Positions 28,463 to 37,684 of a stretch of 64,000 nucleotides of DNA are shown piece by piece; position 1 is the first letter of the stretch, and each line of letters starts with the position of its first letter. Below the pieces are notes generated by a model. The model made no database searches, was not told where the DNA came from, and saw nothing but the letters and a program-made list of their open reading frames with translations. The position numbers were made by a program, and so were the translations under genes. Origin of the DNA: an uncultured Flaviramulus sp. (GTDB lineage: Bacteria > Bacteroidota > Bacteroidia > Flavobacteriales > Flavobacteriaceae); the NCBI GenBank assembly GCA_947501105.1, contig CANMUP010000006.1, positions 62,001 to 126,000 on the forward strand, read 5' to 3'.

Positions 28463-29050
28463 TTACTTTCCAATTAACTTTAAAAACTCATTTCTAGTTT
28501 CAATTTTCTCAAACTGTCCTCTAAACCCAGAAGTTGTTGTTATAGAATTTTGTTTTTGTACGCCACGCATCATCATACACATGTGTGATGCCTCAACAAC
28601 CACAGCAACTCCTTGGGGTTTTAAAGTATCATTTATACAATCTAAAACTTGTTCTGTTAAGCGTTCTTGTACTTGCAAACGTCTTGCAAACACATCTACA
28701 ATTCTAGGTAATTTACTCAAACCAACTATATGCCCGTTTGGTATATATGCAATATGAGCTTTTCCGAAGAAAGGTAAAATATGATGTTCGCAAAGCGAAT
28801 ATAATTCTATATCTTTTACAATAACCATTTCGTTATAAGACTCCTTAAACATTGCGCTTTTAAGAATTTCAACAGGGTCTTGGTGATATCCTTGTGTTAA
28901 AAATTGCATAGCTTTTGCAGCACGTTCTGGTGTTTTTAGCAAACCATCTCTATCAGTATTTTCACCTAAATCTTCTATAATATTTTTATATCTATCCTTA
29001 ACATCATCTGTTACTTGTATATTATACTCTTCAAACTTTTTATATGGCAT
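28463..29050 (-). CDS. folE: GTP cyclohydrolase I
   Basis: This enzyme converts GTP to 7,8-dihydroneopterin triphosphate, the first step of folate synthesis. The zinc ligands are in place: SLCEHH (Cys87, His90) and SHMCMMMRG (Cys158). Further conserved features are [13 protein letters not shown] and the sequence RLTEQV. At 195 residues it is the usual short bacterial type. The N-terminal stretch carries the Asp-Arg-Asp-Gly-Leu segment and TPERAAKAM typical of FolE. It shares a divergent intergenic region of about 210 bases with the DUF5916 gene, whose repeats sit closer to the latter. Confidence 0.97.
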   Translation of the reverse strand: MPYKKFEEYNIQVTDDVKDRYKNIIEDLGENTDRDGLLKTPERAAKAMQFLTQGYHQDPVEILKSAMFKESYNEMVIVKDIELYSLCEHHILPFFGKAHIAYIPNGHIVGLSKLPRIVDVFARRLQVQERLTEQVLDCINDTLKPQGVAVVVEASHMCMMMRGVQKQNSITTTSGFRGQFEKIETRNEFLKLIGK

Positions 29051-29165
29051 TTTTTAACTTTAATAGTTTAAATAAAAATAGGTAAAAAATATTAGACGCC
29101 CCATTCTAACAAAAATTTCAAAAAAACATTAACAATTACTTTGGTTTTTTAACGTTTAGTTATGA

Positions 29166-29194
29166 TTGTAACATTTTTAACAAATGTAGTTTTG
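29166..29194 (+). promoter_or_regulatory. Promoter of the DUF5916 gene
   Basis: TTG (29166-29168), an 18-base spacer and TAGTTTTG (29187-29194) fit the Bacteroidota consensus. The ATG is 69 bases downstream. Repeats at 29167-29211 overlap it. Confidence 0.65.
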
Positions 29195-29211
29195 TTAAAA
29201 GTGTAACATTT
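29167..29211. repeat. Nested direct and inverted repeats over the DUF5916 promoter
   Basis: TGTAACATTT occurs at 29167-29176 and at 29202-29211. Between them TTAACA (29177-29182) and TGTTAA (29193-29198) form an inverted repeat that overlaps the -7 box. This layout suggests an operator. Confidence 0.45.
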
Positions 29212-29263
29212 ACTGATAAAACTGGTCTTTAACTCATCTACCAAAAAAACTAAACTAACTTTA

Positions 29264-31774
29264 ATGAGGCTCATAATTGCGTTCTGCTTTATTTTATTAT
29301 TCTCTTTTTTAACCAATGCTCAGGATAAAAAAACTTTGAACATTGTACGAACAAACAAAGCACCAAAAATCGATGGAATATTAGATGATAACGCATGGAA
29401 AAATGTAGACGAAGCCAAAGATTTTACTCAATTTAGGCCAGAAATGGGTGTTGCAGAAAAAGCGCATCAAAAAACAATTGTAAAAATAACTTATGATGAT
29501 AATGCCATTTATGTTGCTGCATATCTAAAAGATAAGCCTGAAAATATTCAAAAGCAATTTACAAGTCGAGATAATTTTGGTCAATCAGATTTTTTTGGTT
29601 TGGTGTTAAACCCAAATAATGATGCACAAAATGATACTGAATTTTTTGTATTTAGTTCAGGCACCCAAGCTGATGCTATAGCTTCTCCTAGTATGGAAGA
29701 GGGAGAAGACTTTGGCTGGAATGCTGTTTGGGATAGTGCTGTAAAAATTGTTGAAGATGGTTGGATTGTTGAAATGAAAATACCATATAGAGCGCTTCGA
29801 TTCTCTAATGATGATGTGCAAACTTGGGGTTTACAATTTCATAGACGTTTTAGAATAGATAACTCACAATATTCGTGGAACCCTATTGATAGATCTAAAG
29901 GTAACATTGGAATTTATCATGGCGAATTAACAGGTATTAAAAACATTAAACCACCAACTAGACTTAGCTTTTATCCGTTTGTATCTGGAATATCAACATC
30001 TTTTGATGGTGAAAATGAAACAGATTTAAACGTAGGCTTAGATGTGAAATACGGGCTTACAGAAAATTTTACTTTAGATGCTACTTTAATACCCGATTTT
30101 AGTCAAGCTGCTTTTGATAATGTAACATTAAACCTTGGTCCTTTTGAGCAAACTTTTAGCGAACAGCGTCAATTTTTTACAGAAGGAGTTGACCTATTTA
30201 ATAAAGGTGAGCTGTTTTTTTCAAGACGTATTGGTAATTCGCCATCAGAACAAGAAAATGTTGAAGAAGAACTAATCAGCAATGATGATATTAATGAAGA
30301 AATTGTAGACAATCCAAGTATTGTTAAAACACTAAATGCTATTAAAGTTTCTGGTCGCACAAAAAAAGGTTTAGGTGTTGGCTTTTTTAATGCAGTAACA
30401 GAAAAAACGCAGGCAAAAATAAAAACTACCGAATATATTAGAGACCAGAATACGCAAACCATAACAGATAGTGTTATTTCGTACAGAAGTAGAGTTACAG
30501 AATCTTTAACCAATTATAACATTTTAGTAATCGATCAGCAATTCAACGGAAACTCATCTGTGAGCCTCATCAACACCAATGTTACAAGAAACGGAAGCTT
30601 TAGAGATGCCAATGTTACAGGCCTTTTAGCAGATATTTCTAATAAGAGAAATACTTACAGTGTACGTGGTCAGGTAAAAATGAGTAATGTCAATTTAAGT
30701 GATGGAAACAGTACAGGTCTAAGCTCATTTTTTATGATTAGAAAAACACATGGTAAGTTTAGGTACAGTTTCGACCATAGTTTTGCTGATGAAGAATACG
30801 ACATTAACGATCTTGGGTTAAACAATAGAAACAACTTTAATAATTTTGGTATTGATGTTTCTTATCAAATATTTGAACCAACAGAAAAATTAAATAGCTT
30901 TCGTATTAATACATGGGTAAACTATCGCAGATTGTATAAACCAAGTACCTTTACAGGAACAAACTTTGGTATACGTTTTAATGCTCAAACAAAAAAACTC
31001 ATGTGGTTTGGTGCTAGAATTAATTTCGAACCTGGTAAGCAATACGATTATTTTGAGCCTCGAGATTTTGAGAATAAACGCTTTTTTGTTTTTAAAAACG
31101 TTGCCTTCATTGGTAGTTGGTTAGAAACAAATCAAAACAAAACATTCTCTGTTGAAACTAGCATGGGAACATTTACTCTTTTTGATAAAGAACGAGATTT
31201 ATTTGGTTATAATATTGAAATTGAACCTACCGTAAGGTTAAACGATAAGTTTAGAATTTCTTATGAATTAGAATACCAAAACAACAAAGGAAGTCGCGGT
31301 TTTGTTAATAATATTAATGATGACATTATATTTGGTGAGCGCGATGTCGTTTCTATCGAAAATGGTCTGTCTGGAGCATATAATTTTAATCCACTACATG
31401 CATTAAGCTTAACTTTTAGAAATTTTTGGAGCACCGTAAACTATGATTACGAATTATTTGCTCTTGAAAACGATGGTAGCTTATCAACAACAGATGGCTA
31501 TAATATAGATAGCTTAGAAGAAAGTCCAAATATTAATTTTAATACTTGGAATTTAGATTTACGCTATTCGTGGCAGTTTGCACCAGGTAGCCAATTAACA
31601 GCTTTATACAGAAACTCTTTATTTAATTCAGATTCAGCGTCAAAAGACAGCTATTTTAATAGCTTAAGCACCTTATTTGATCAACCAATACAGCACGTGT
31701 TTTCGTTAAAGCTTCAATATTTTATTGATTATAATAATTTAAAGAACGTATTTAAAAAGAAAAGTAACAGCTAA
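29264..31774 (+). CDS. DUF5916-domain outer-membrane protein
   Basis: This exported protein of 836 residues has a signal peptide (MRLIIAFCFILLFSF, cleaved near NAQ). The N-terminal part resembles a family 9 carbohydrate-binding module (APKIDGILDDNAWKNVDEAKDF). The rest matches DUF5916, which looks like an outer-membrane beta-barrel region with many alternating aromatic residues (for example RYSWQFAPGSQLTALYRNSL), ending with a C-terminal barrel-like stretch. The function is not established; members occur widely in Bacteroidota. The upstream region holds a good -33/-7 promoter with nested repeats. The next gene, lolD, starts about 50 bases downstream without a clear terminator between them. 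Confidence 0.85.
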   Translation: MRLIIAFCFILLFSFLTNAQDKKTLNIVRTNKAPKIDGILDDNAWKNVDEAKDFTQFRPEMGVAEKAHQKTIVKITYDDNAIYVAAYLKDKPENIQKQFTSRDNFGQSDFFGLVLNPNNDAQNDTEFFVFSSGTQADAIASPSMEEGEDFGWNAVWDSAVKIVEDGWIVEMKIPYRALRFSNDDVQTWGLQFHRRFRIDNSQYSWNPIDRSKGNIGIYHGELTGIKNIKPPTRLSFYPFVSGISTSFDGENETDLNVGLDVKYGLTENFTLDATLIPDFSQAAFDNVTLNLGPFEQTFSEQRQFFTEGVDLFNKGELFFSRRIGNSPSEQENVEEELISNDDINEEIVDNPSIVKTLNAIKVSGRTKKGLGVGFFNAVTEKTQAKIKTTEYIRDQNTQTITDSVISYRSRVTESLTNYNILVIDQQFNGNSSVSLINTNVTRNGSFRDANVTGLLADISNKRNTYSVRGQVKMSNVNLSDGNSTGLSSFFMIRKTHGKFRYSFDHSFADEEYDINDLGLNNRNNFNNFGIDVSYQIFEPTEKLNSFRINTWVNYRRLYKPSTFTGTNFGIRFNAQTKKLMWFGARINFEPGKQYDYFEPRDFENKRFFVFKNVAFIGSWLETNQNKTFSVETSMGTFTLFDKERDLFGYNIEIEPTVRLNDKFRISYELEYQNNKGSRGFVNNINDDIIFGERDVVSIENGLSGAYNFNPLHALSLTFRNFWSTVNYDYELFALENDGSLSTTDGYNIDSLEESPNINFNTWNLDLRYSWQFAPGSQLTALYRNSLFNSDSASKDSYFNSLSTLFDQPIQHVFSLKLQYFIDYNNLKNVFKKKSNS

Positions 31775-31815
31775 TCATTGCCTATAAATCTATAAAGTAG
31801 TATTTTCATTGCCTA
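31775..31815 (+). repeat. Direct repeat TCATTGCCTA upstream of lolD
   Basis: TCATTGCCTA occurs at 31775-31784 and at 31806-31815. The second copy ends about 10 bases before the lolD ATG. The meaning is unknown. Confidence 0.35.
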
Positions 31816-31825
31816 ATTATTTTTT

Positions 31826-32485
31826 ATGATTAAAGCGAATAATGTTCATAAATACTTCAACGATTTACATGTTTTAAAGGGTGTAGACATTCATGTAAAG
31901 AAAGGTGAAGTTGTATCTATAGTTGGTGCTTCTGGTGCTGGAAAAACAACTCTATTGCAGCTTTTAGGAACCTTAGACAGAGCTTCCTCAAAAGAGGATT
32001 TTAATATTACAATAAACAACACCAATATTAATACACTAAATGATAAAACTTTAGCTAAGTTTAGAAACGAGCATATTGGTTTTATTTTTCAATTTCATCA
32101 ATTATTACCAGAATTTACCGCTTTAGAAAACGTGTGCTTACCAGCATTTATAAAAGGAACTAAAAAAACTGATGCTGAAAAACGTGCCAAAGAGCTTTTA
32201 GATTTTTTAGGACTATCACATCGTTACGACCATAAACCAAACGAGCTTTCTGGTGGTGAACAACAACGTGTTGCTGTTGCTAGAGCTTTAATTAACAACC
32301 CTGATTTAATTTTTGCTGACGAGCCTTCTGGTAATCTTGATAGTGAATCTGCCGAAACATTACACAGCCTCTTTTTTAAACTTAGAGAAGAGTTTGGGCA
32401 AACCTTTGTAATTGTTACACATAACGAAGAGCTTGCCAATTTAGCCGATAGAAAATTAACTATGGTGGATGGGAAAATAGTTTGA
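31826..32485 (+). CDS. lolD: ABC transporter ATP-binding protein (LolD-like)
   Basis: This is the cytoplasmic ATPase of an ABC system of the LolD/MacB group. In the Lol pathway it drives extraction of outer-membrane lipoproteins from the inner membrane. Motifs in order: Walker [10 protein letters not shown] (residues 34-42), Q-loop in [12 protein letters not shown], signature [15 protein letters not shown], Walker [13 protein letters not shown], and the H-loop in VTHNE. At 219 residues it is a plain ATPase without fused permease. The permease genes lolC/E are not adjacent here; the truncated FtsX-type permease at the window start is far away and on the same strand, so a link is not shown. It converges on the Gfo/Idh/MocA gene with only 22 bases between the stops. 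Confidence 0.88.
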   Translation: MIKANNVHKYFNDLHVLKGVDIHVKKGEVVSIVGASGAGKTTLLQLLGTLDRASSKEDFNITINNTNINTLNDKTLAKFRNEHIGFIFQFHQLLPEFTALENVCLPAFIKGTKKTDAEKRAKELLDFLGLSHRYDHKPNELSGGEQQRVAVARALINNPDLIFADEPSGNLDSESAETLHSLFFKLREEFGQTFVIVTHNEELANLADRKLTMVDGKIV

Positions 32486-32507
32486 TAAACTACTAATCAC
32501 TAAAATC

Positions 32508-33629
32508 TTATCTTTTTATCTTAACGGATTTATTAGTTTTAGCACTTTTTCGAGCGGCTTCAAGAATTTCCATAACAATCATATTATTTTCTAGTGAAGA
32601 TAAATTGAATGGCTTTAAAACTACATCTTTATTAATAACTGCAGCCAATAACGAAAAAGGATCATTAAAAGGAGGTTTTCTATAATTTAATTTCAATGAT
32701 TCTTCTTTATAACCACTATAGCCTTCGGAAATGCGAATGCGAAAATCTTTATCATTATCCTGATAAATAACACCTTTAACACCATAAACTTCCATGTCTT
32801 TTCTTCCTATTGGCCAATTCCATGAGGCTTGAATTATAGCAGTTGATTTATTATAAGTTAAAATTATAGTCGCATCATCATCCACTTCAGGGTTGTTTTC
32901 TGGCTGTTGTTGCTGTGTTATTGCAGTAACAGATATTGGCTTTTTACCATCATGCAACCAAGTTACAAGATTAGCACCATAGCAGCCAAAATCCATAATA
33001 GCACCTCCTCCATTTTGAACTGGGTCTATTAACCATTCTAAAAATTCGCTATTTACACCTATCTTTTTTGGTCCTTTATGACCATCTCTTACTACTATTT
33101 TTCTTAACTCTCCAATTTTACCAGATTTTAAAACTTTATAAGCCTTATGATTTGTTGGATACCATGTGGTTTCGTAATTGGTAAGCAAATGTATATTATG
33201 TTTCTTAGCCAGTTTTTCCATTTTTTTAGCATGCTTCAAACTTACCGCAAGAGGTTTTTCAACCATAACATGAATTCCTAAAGGAGCACATACCTCAACA
33301 ACCTTTAAATGGTCATGAATTGAATTAAAAGCAGTAACTGCGTCAGGTTTTTTAACTAAAACCATCTCCTCAATAGTATTATAAACTATATCCATGGAAT
33401 AATTATATATTTTCGAATACCTTTCCGCTAAAGCTCTGTTGGGCTCTACAATTCCAACAATTTGAATATCTCCTATATTATCTCTCCCCAAAATTTGATG
33501 AACATGGCTATGCGATAACCCTACTACACCAATTTTAATAGCGGGTTTCTGAGCTACAATTTGCAAAGAACATAATAATAGAAATAATAACAAGTAATTA
33601 ACAGCTAAGCTTTTTGTTTTAATAATCAT
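32508..33629 (-). CDS. Gfo/Idh/MocA-family oxidoreductase, exported
   Basis: This NAD(P)-dependent oxidoreductase is of the glucose-fructose oxidoreductase/inositol dehydrogenase type. I use the ATG at 33629, because the ORF-track start is a TTG. The N-terminus has a signal peptide (SLAVNYLLLFLLLCSLQIVAQ), followed by the Rossmann region IKIGVVGLSHSHVHQI. The dinucleotide motif is unusual: GLSHSH replaces the common GxGxxG. EKP is present in HVMVEKPLAVSLKHAKKM. The C-terminal domain has GGGAIMDFGCYGANLVTWL. It is probably a periplasmic sugar or cyclitol oxidoreductase, but the substrate is unknown. It lies about 9 kb from the other exported Gfo/Idh cluster at 42-47 kb, which may be functionally related. 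Confidence 0.85.
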   Translation of the reverse strand: MIIKTKSLAVNYLLLFLLLCSLQIVAQKPAIKIGVVGLSHSHVHQILGRDNIGDIQIVGIVEPNRALAERYSKIYNYSMDIVYNTIEEMVLVKKPDAVTAFNSIHDHLKVVEVCAPLGIHVMVEKPLAVSLKHAKKMEKLAKKHNIHLLTNYETTWYPTNHKAYKVLKSGKIGELRKIVVRDGHKGPKKIGVNSEFLEWLIDPVQNGGGAIMDFGCYGANLVTWLHDGKKPISVTAITQQQQPENNPEVDDDATIILTYNKSTAIIQASWNWPIGRKDMEVYGVKGVIYQDNDKDFRIRISEGYSGYKEESLKLNYRKPPFNDPFSLLAAVINKDVVLKPFNLSSLENNMIVMEILEAARKSAKTNKSVKIKR

Positions 33630-33701
33630 TATAAGTTTATATTTGATTGAATGTACTATAAACAAAGTATTTCGCTAAGTTAAAGAATTAATTTTTTTAC
33701 A

Positions 33702-34466
33702 TTGAATAAAGCAGAGCTTAAAGAATTTTTAGATACTAAAGTAGTCCAATACAATAACCCAAGGTTTATTGAAAGTGACCCTATTAAAATACCACATCAA
33801 TTCAATGCAAAAGAAGACATTGAAATTGCTGGATTTTTAACGGCAACCATAGCTTGGGGGAATCGTAAAAGCATTATTAATAATGCAACCCGATTAATGA
33901 ATTTACTTGATAATGCTCCTTACGATTTTGTTTTAAACCATACTGAAACCGACTTAGAAAAACTACAACCTTTTGTACACCGCACATTTAATGGTAATGA
34001 TTGTATTCAGTTTATAAAGTGCCTAAGGCACATTTATTTGAATCACTCTGGTTTAGAATCTTTGTTCAATAAACACGCAGAAGCTAATTCACTCCAAAAA
34101 TCTATTTCAAATTTTAAGCTCACTTTTTTTGAAATTAAGCATCTAAAACGTACTCAAAAGCATGTGAGCGATCCGCTTAAAAACTCAGCAGCAAAACGCA
34201 TTAATATGTTTTTACGTTGGATGATTAGGAATGATAATGCCGGTGTTGATTTTGGTATTTGGGAGAGCCTCTCTCCTACTCAATTATCTTGTCCTTTAGA
34301 CGTACATTCTGGAAATGTAGCCAGAAAATTGGGGTTATTAAAAAGAAAACAAAATGATGCCAAAGCATTACTAGAATTGGATACTGCACTTCGTAAGCTG
34401 GATGCAAAAGATCCTGTTAAATATGATTTTGCTTTATTTGGACTGGGTGTGTTTGAAGGTTTTTAA
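33702..34466 (+). CDS. TIGR02757/DUF2400-family protein
   Basis: This 254-residue protein matches the TIGR02757 family of unknown function. Conserved parts seen are the N-terminal ELKEFLDTKVVQYNNPRFIE, PHQFNAKEDIEIAGFLTATIAWGNRKSI, and RINMFLRWMIRNDN. The start is TTG at 33702; the reading is supported because the family pattern begins at the second codon and no in-frame ATG lies nearby. The sequence has helix-hairpin-helix-like features near the C-terminus, which suggests a link to nucleic acid, but this is an inference. It is followed by a structured repeat and converges on the M61 peptidase gene. Confidence 0.85.
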   Translation: MNKAELKEFLDTKVVQYNNPRFIESDPIKIPHQFNAKEDIEIAGFLTATIAWGNRKSIINNATRLMNLLDNAPYDFVLNHTETDLEKLQPFVHRTFNGNDCIQFIKCLRHIYLNHSGLESLFNKHAEANSLQKSISNFKLTFFEIKHLKRTQKHVSDPLKNSAAKRINMFLRWMIRNDNAGVDFGIWESLSPTQLSCPLDVHSGNVARKLGLLKRKQNDAKALLELDTALRKLDAKDPVKYDFALFGLGVFEGF

Positions 34467-34469
34467 TTT

Positions 34470-34546
34470 GCGTTAGCGATTGAAACGGCATCCTTTTGCT
34501 TTTTTGCAAAAGATATAGTGTAAAGCGCGACCCTTTTGGGTAACGC
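34470..34546. repeat. Structured intergenic repeat, copy A
   Basis: The segment folds into a three-part structure. GCGTTA (34470-34475) pairs with TAACGC (34541-34546) as an outer stem. Inside are a CTTTTGC/GCAAAAG hairpin (34493-34512) and an ACCCttttGGGT hairpin (34530-34541, sharing one base with the outer stem). A GCGCG core lies between them. Copy B at 51934-52056 has the same order of elements. It lies between convergent genes. Confidence 0.6.
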
Positions 34547-34549
34547 CAT

Positions 34550-34588
34550 AAAAAAAACGATTGACAAACTAATAGTTCATCAATCGTT
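34550..34588 (-). terminator. Terminator of the M61 peptidase gene
   Basis: AACGATTGA pairs with TCAATCGTT, with a smaller inner AACT/AGTT stem. On the minus strand it runs into a T stretch and lies about 30 bases past the peptidase stop. Confidence 0.75.
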
Positions 34589-34615
34589 AATATTATATTG
34601 TAATTTAAAAAGCAA

Positions 34616-36508
34616 TTAGCCTTTTAACCATGCTTCTCGTAATGATTTTTGTGCATCAGTAGCATTTTCTTTTGGTAAAATGCCTTTTCCTGTTGTATAA
34701 GTTTTAGTTGTTTTTGTTTTAATGATAACTTCTTCTTCTCCTCTATTTAACACAACCTCTATATCTTTTCCTGGTTTCCAAGAAAATACCTCTTGCAAAA
34801 TGGTATTGGCATTTTGCAATGTTAACGCTGTTCCGTTAATAGATTTTATAACGTCGTTTGGTTGTGCACCATTGTCTGCCCAAAAACTATTTTTTAACAC
34901 CATGTCTGTGAAAAATATGGTTCCTTTTTGTCCATCCCCACTAACTATTGGCGCTCCATTCATTAATATGTAATTGGTTTCTACTTTACCTTCGCCGATT
35001 TTTAATCCTACTTTTTCGAAAAATGTGTTATAGTTTATCGGTATATCGCCTATTACGTGATCGTTAAAGAAGGTTCTTAATGATGGATAAGTCATAGCCA
35101 CAATTTCGTCTATAATTTTGTCATCATCAAACGGTTTGTTTTTTCCATATTTATTAGATAACTCTTTCATTAAAGATAAAATACCACGATTGCCATTACT
35201 TTCTTCACGCATTAAAATATCTATACACATACCAATTAAAGCGCCTTTTTGATAAACGTTTATATATTGATCTTTATATGGTGCTTTTAAAACATTTTCA
35301 CTCATGATAGTAAAACTCATGGCGTCGTTCATTTGAGAGGCTGCTTGAATTTTACCCATCATTTTATTATAAAAGGAGGTTTCATCTACTAAACCTTCAC
35401 TAATTTGAAATAGAGAGGCAAAATATTCTGTTACACCCTCATACATCCACAAATGCTTAGAGAATGTCGGGTTGTTATAATCGAAATAGTGTACATCTTC
35501 AGAGTGCACACTTAATGGGGTTACAATATGAAAAAACTCATGAGACACTACATCAATCATACCTTCATCAAGAGCTTCTTTGGACATTGACTCTGGCATA
35601 ACTACTACGGTTGATGTGTGATGCTCTAAAGCTCCAAAACCTTTTGGAGAAGTTTCTTTTCCATCAGATAAGTACAAATAAATGTCGTAACGTGGTGTGG
35701 TATTAACATCTCCTAAATAAGCTTTTTGAGCTTTCATCATATTATAAATCGTTTCTTTTAACGATTTAGCAGAATGCACTTTGTTTGGTGAATATACGCT
35801 CAAAACTATTTTAATATCACCTACTAAAAACTCTTCAACATCCATATTTCCATACATCATTGGATTATCTGTAATGTCAAAATATCTAGGAGCAAAATAA
35901 CTTGTTGTTGTGTTTTTACCATCCTCAGTTTGTTTAGAACCCATATTTTGTAATGCAGATGTGCGTGCTAAATCAGTTTTGGCTGTAACATCCAATTTAT
36001 ATTGATTATTTTTTAGTGAATCAAAATATCCAATAAAACCATGCAAATTCAACACATAATTGCTTTCTTCAATATTAGTCCCTGATGGCGAAAACGGAGT
36101 CTCTTTGCCTATACCTCCTTCTGCCTCAATATCAAAAGTATCATTTACCAAATAGGTGATTTTATCAAGTTTAGTAGCATTAGCAATTGTCCAAGAATTG
36201 TCATCTGCTTTAGTAACTACCATTTCGTTTCCTTTATAATCTAAGGCTTTGAAATCATCAACATAACTTCCAAAATTACTTACCGAATAAGTCCCTTGTA
36301 TAACTTTTGGTAGTCGATATGTTACCGTTTCAACCGTAAAACGCCCTGGATTAATTGTAACCGGAGCTTTATCATCTACAACATTATTTAAGTGTATTGC
36401 TGTTTCAATAGGTAAGCTTGTTGCTAAATCGTTAACATTATTTTTTGTTGAACCACAACTTGCTAGCAAAATACCAGCAAATAATGCAGTAAGTGTTCTA
36501 TTCTTCAT
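34616..36508 (-). CDS. M61-family metallopeptidase with PDZ domain, lipoprotein
   Basis: This is a glycyl-aminopeptidase-type protease of 630 residues. A lipoprotein signal peptide ends at Cys18 (ILLASC). The zinc motif HEFFH is at residues 323-327, with the third ligand probably the glutamate in MYEGVTEYFASL about 30 residues later. A PDZ-like domain occupies the C-terminal part (FWADNGAQPNDVIKSINGT...), and the domain near LEHHTSTVVVMPES belongs to the M61 core. It probably acts on the outer face of the cell or in the periplasm. The promoter may use a TATTTTCG box near 36542. It diverges from the glycosyltransferase gene and ends with a hairpin terminator. Confidence 0.9.
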   Translation of the reverse strand: MKNRTLTALFAGILLASCGSTKNNVNDLATSLPIETAIHLNNVVDDKAPVTINPGRFTVETVTYRLPKVIQGTYSVSNFGSYVDDFKALDYKGNEMVVTKADDNSWTIANATKLDKITYLVNDTFDIEAEGGIGKETPFSPSGTNIEESNYVLNLHGFIGYFDSLKNNQYKLDVTAKTDLARTSALQNMGSKQTEDGKNTTTSYFAPRYFDITDNPMMYGNMDVEEFLVGDIKIVLSVYSPNKVHSAKSLKETIYNMMKAQKAYLGDVNTTPRYDIYLYLSDGKETSPKGFGALEHHTSTVVVMPESMSKEALDEGMIDVVSHEFFHIVTPLSVHSEDVHYFDYNNPTFSKHLWMYEGVTEYFASLFQISEGLVDETSFYNKMMGKIQAASQMNDAMSFTIMSENVLKAPYKDQYINVYQKGALIGMCIDILMREESNGNRGILSLMKELSNKYGKNKPFDDDKIIDEIVAMTYPSLRTFFNDHVIGDIPINYNTFFEKVGLKIGEGKVETNYILMNGAPIVSGDGQKGTIFFTDMVLKNSFWADNGAQPNDVIKSINGTALTLQNANTILQEVFSWKPGKDIEVVLNRGEEEVIIKTKTTKTYTTGKGILPKENATDAQKSLREAWLKG

Positions 36509-36614
36509 CTCTTTTTAAATCTAAGTTCTGTTTAATGACGCCGAAAATACCATTATGTTACGACGTCCATTCTTAAGGTTCTGTTAAAAAAGAGGATTTA
36601 TGTATATTCGTCGC

Positions 36615-37622
36615 ATGCAAAACCCCCTAATAAGTATATTAACGCCTTTTAAAAGCACAGAAGCATTTTTAGAAGATTGCCTAAATTCTATTTTAAAACA
36701 AACTTATAGCAATTGGGAATTACTAATTGTAGACGATTCTTCTACCGATTCTAGCAATAAAATAGTTGAAGCATTTTCCAAAAAAGACAGTAGAATTATC
36801 CTTTTAAAGAATTCTGGAAGCGGTATTATTGATGCGTTAAAGCTTGCTTTAAACAAAAGCAACGGTGAACTTATTACAAGAATGGATAGTGATGATGTAA
36901 TGCAACCCAACAAGCTAGAAGTGTTAGCAAATAAGCTTTTAACTCACGGGAGGAAACATGTTGCAATAGGTTTAGTAAATTATTTTTCTGAAGAAGGCAT
37001 AAAAGGTGGTTATAAAAATTATGAAACTTGGCTTAATAACTTAACAAAAAGAGGTGAAAATTATTCTGAGATTTATAAAGAATGTGTGATTCCTTCTCCT
37101 TGTTGGATGGTTTACAGAAGTGATTTAATAGCTTGTAGTGCTTTTAACCCAAACACCTACCCAGAAGATTACGATTTAGCTTTCAGGTTCTATAAACATA
37201 ATTATAACTGTATTCCTTGTGATGAAGTAATACATAATTGGCGTGATTATAGTTCGCGAACTTCAAGAACGCATATACATTATGCCGAAAATCATTTTAT
37301 AGATTTAAAGCTCCATTATTTTTTAGAACTAGATTATAATACAAATAAAAAGCTTGTGGTTTGGGGAGCAGGAAACAAAGGAAAAGTTATTGCTAAAAAA
37401 CTGATTAAAGAAGATATCTCATTTGATTGGATTTGTGATAACCCCAACAAAATTGGGCGCGATATTTACGGAAAAATATTATATCCTTTTAGTTTTTTAG
37501 CAACTATTAAAGACCCACAAAGCATAATAACCGTAGCTAATAAAAGTGCACAAAAAGAGATCAGAGATTATATGAACAAATTAGAAATGAAGCCTATTGA
37601 AGATTATATTTTCTTTTGTTAA
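36615..37622 (+). CDS. Family 2 glycosyltransferase with C-terminal extension
   Basis: This soluble glycosyltransferase has a GT-A fold. The conserved beginning NPLISILTPFKST, the VDDSSTDSS motif and the metal-binding DxD in MDSDD are present. About 110 residues beyond the catalytic domain include VVWGAGNKGKVIAKKL, a Rossmann-like GxGxxG motif, so it may be a two-domain protein. I prefer the ATG at 36615 over 36600, because the promoter-like TATATTCG box overlaps the first five codons. It lies divergent from the M61 gene and 62 bases before the BatA-domain gene. The sugar donor and acceptor are unknown. Confidence 0.85.
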   Translation: MQNPLISILTPFKSTEAFLEDCLNSILKQTYSNWELLIVDDSSTDSSNKIVEAFSKKDSRIILLKNSGSGIIDALKLALNKSNGELITRMDSDDVMQPNKLEVLANKLLTHGRKHVAIGLVNYFSEEGIKGGYKNYETWLNNLTKRGENYSEIYKECVIPSPCWMVYRSDLIACSAFNPNTYPEDYDLAFRFYKHNYNCIPCDEVIHNWRDYSSRTSRTHIHYAENHFIDLKLHYFLELDYNTNKKLVVWGAGNKGKVIAKKLIKEDISFDWICDNPNKIGRDIYGKILYPFSFLATIKDPQSIITVANKSAQKEIRDYMNKLEMKPIEDYIFFC

Positions 37623-37684
37623 TTAGGCGTAAGCATATTTAAAAATTCATTTGCATTTTCTATATTAGCACAATCTAAAATGCT

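Noticed and set aside
31826-32485. LolD as the partner of the FtsX-type permease at the window start
   Set aside because: About 30 kb separate them, with no shared operon; the proximity is not meaningful.
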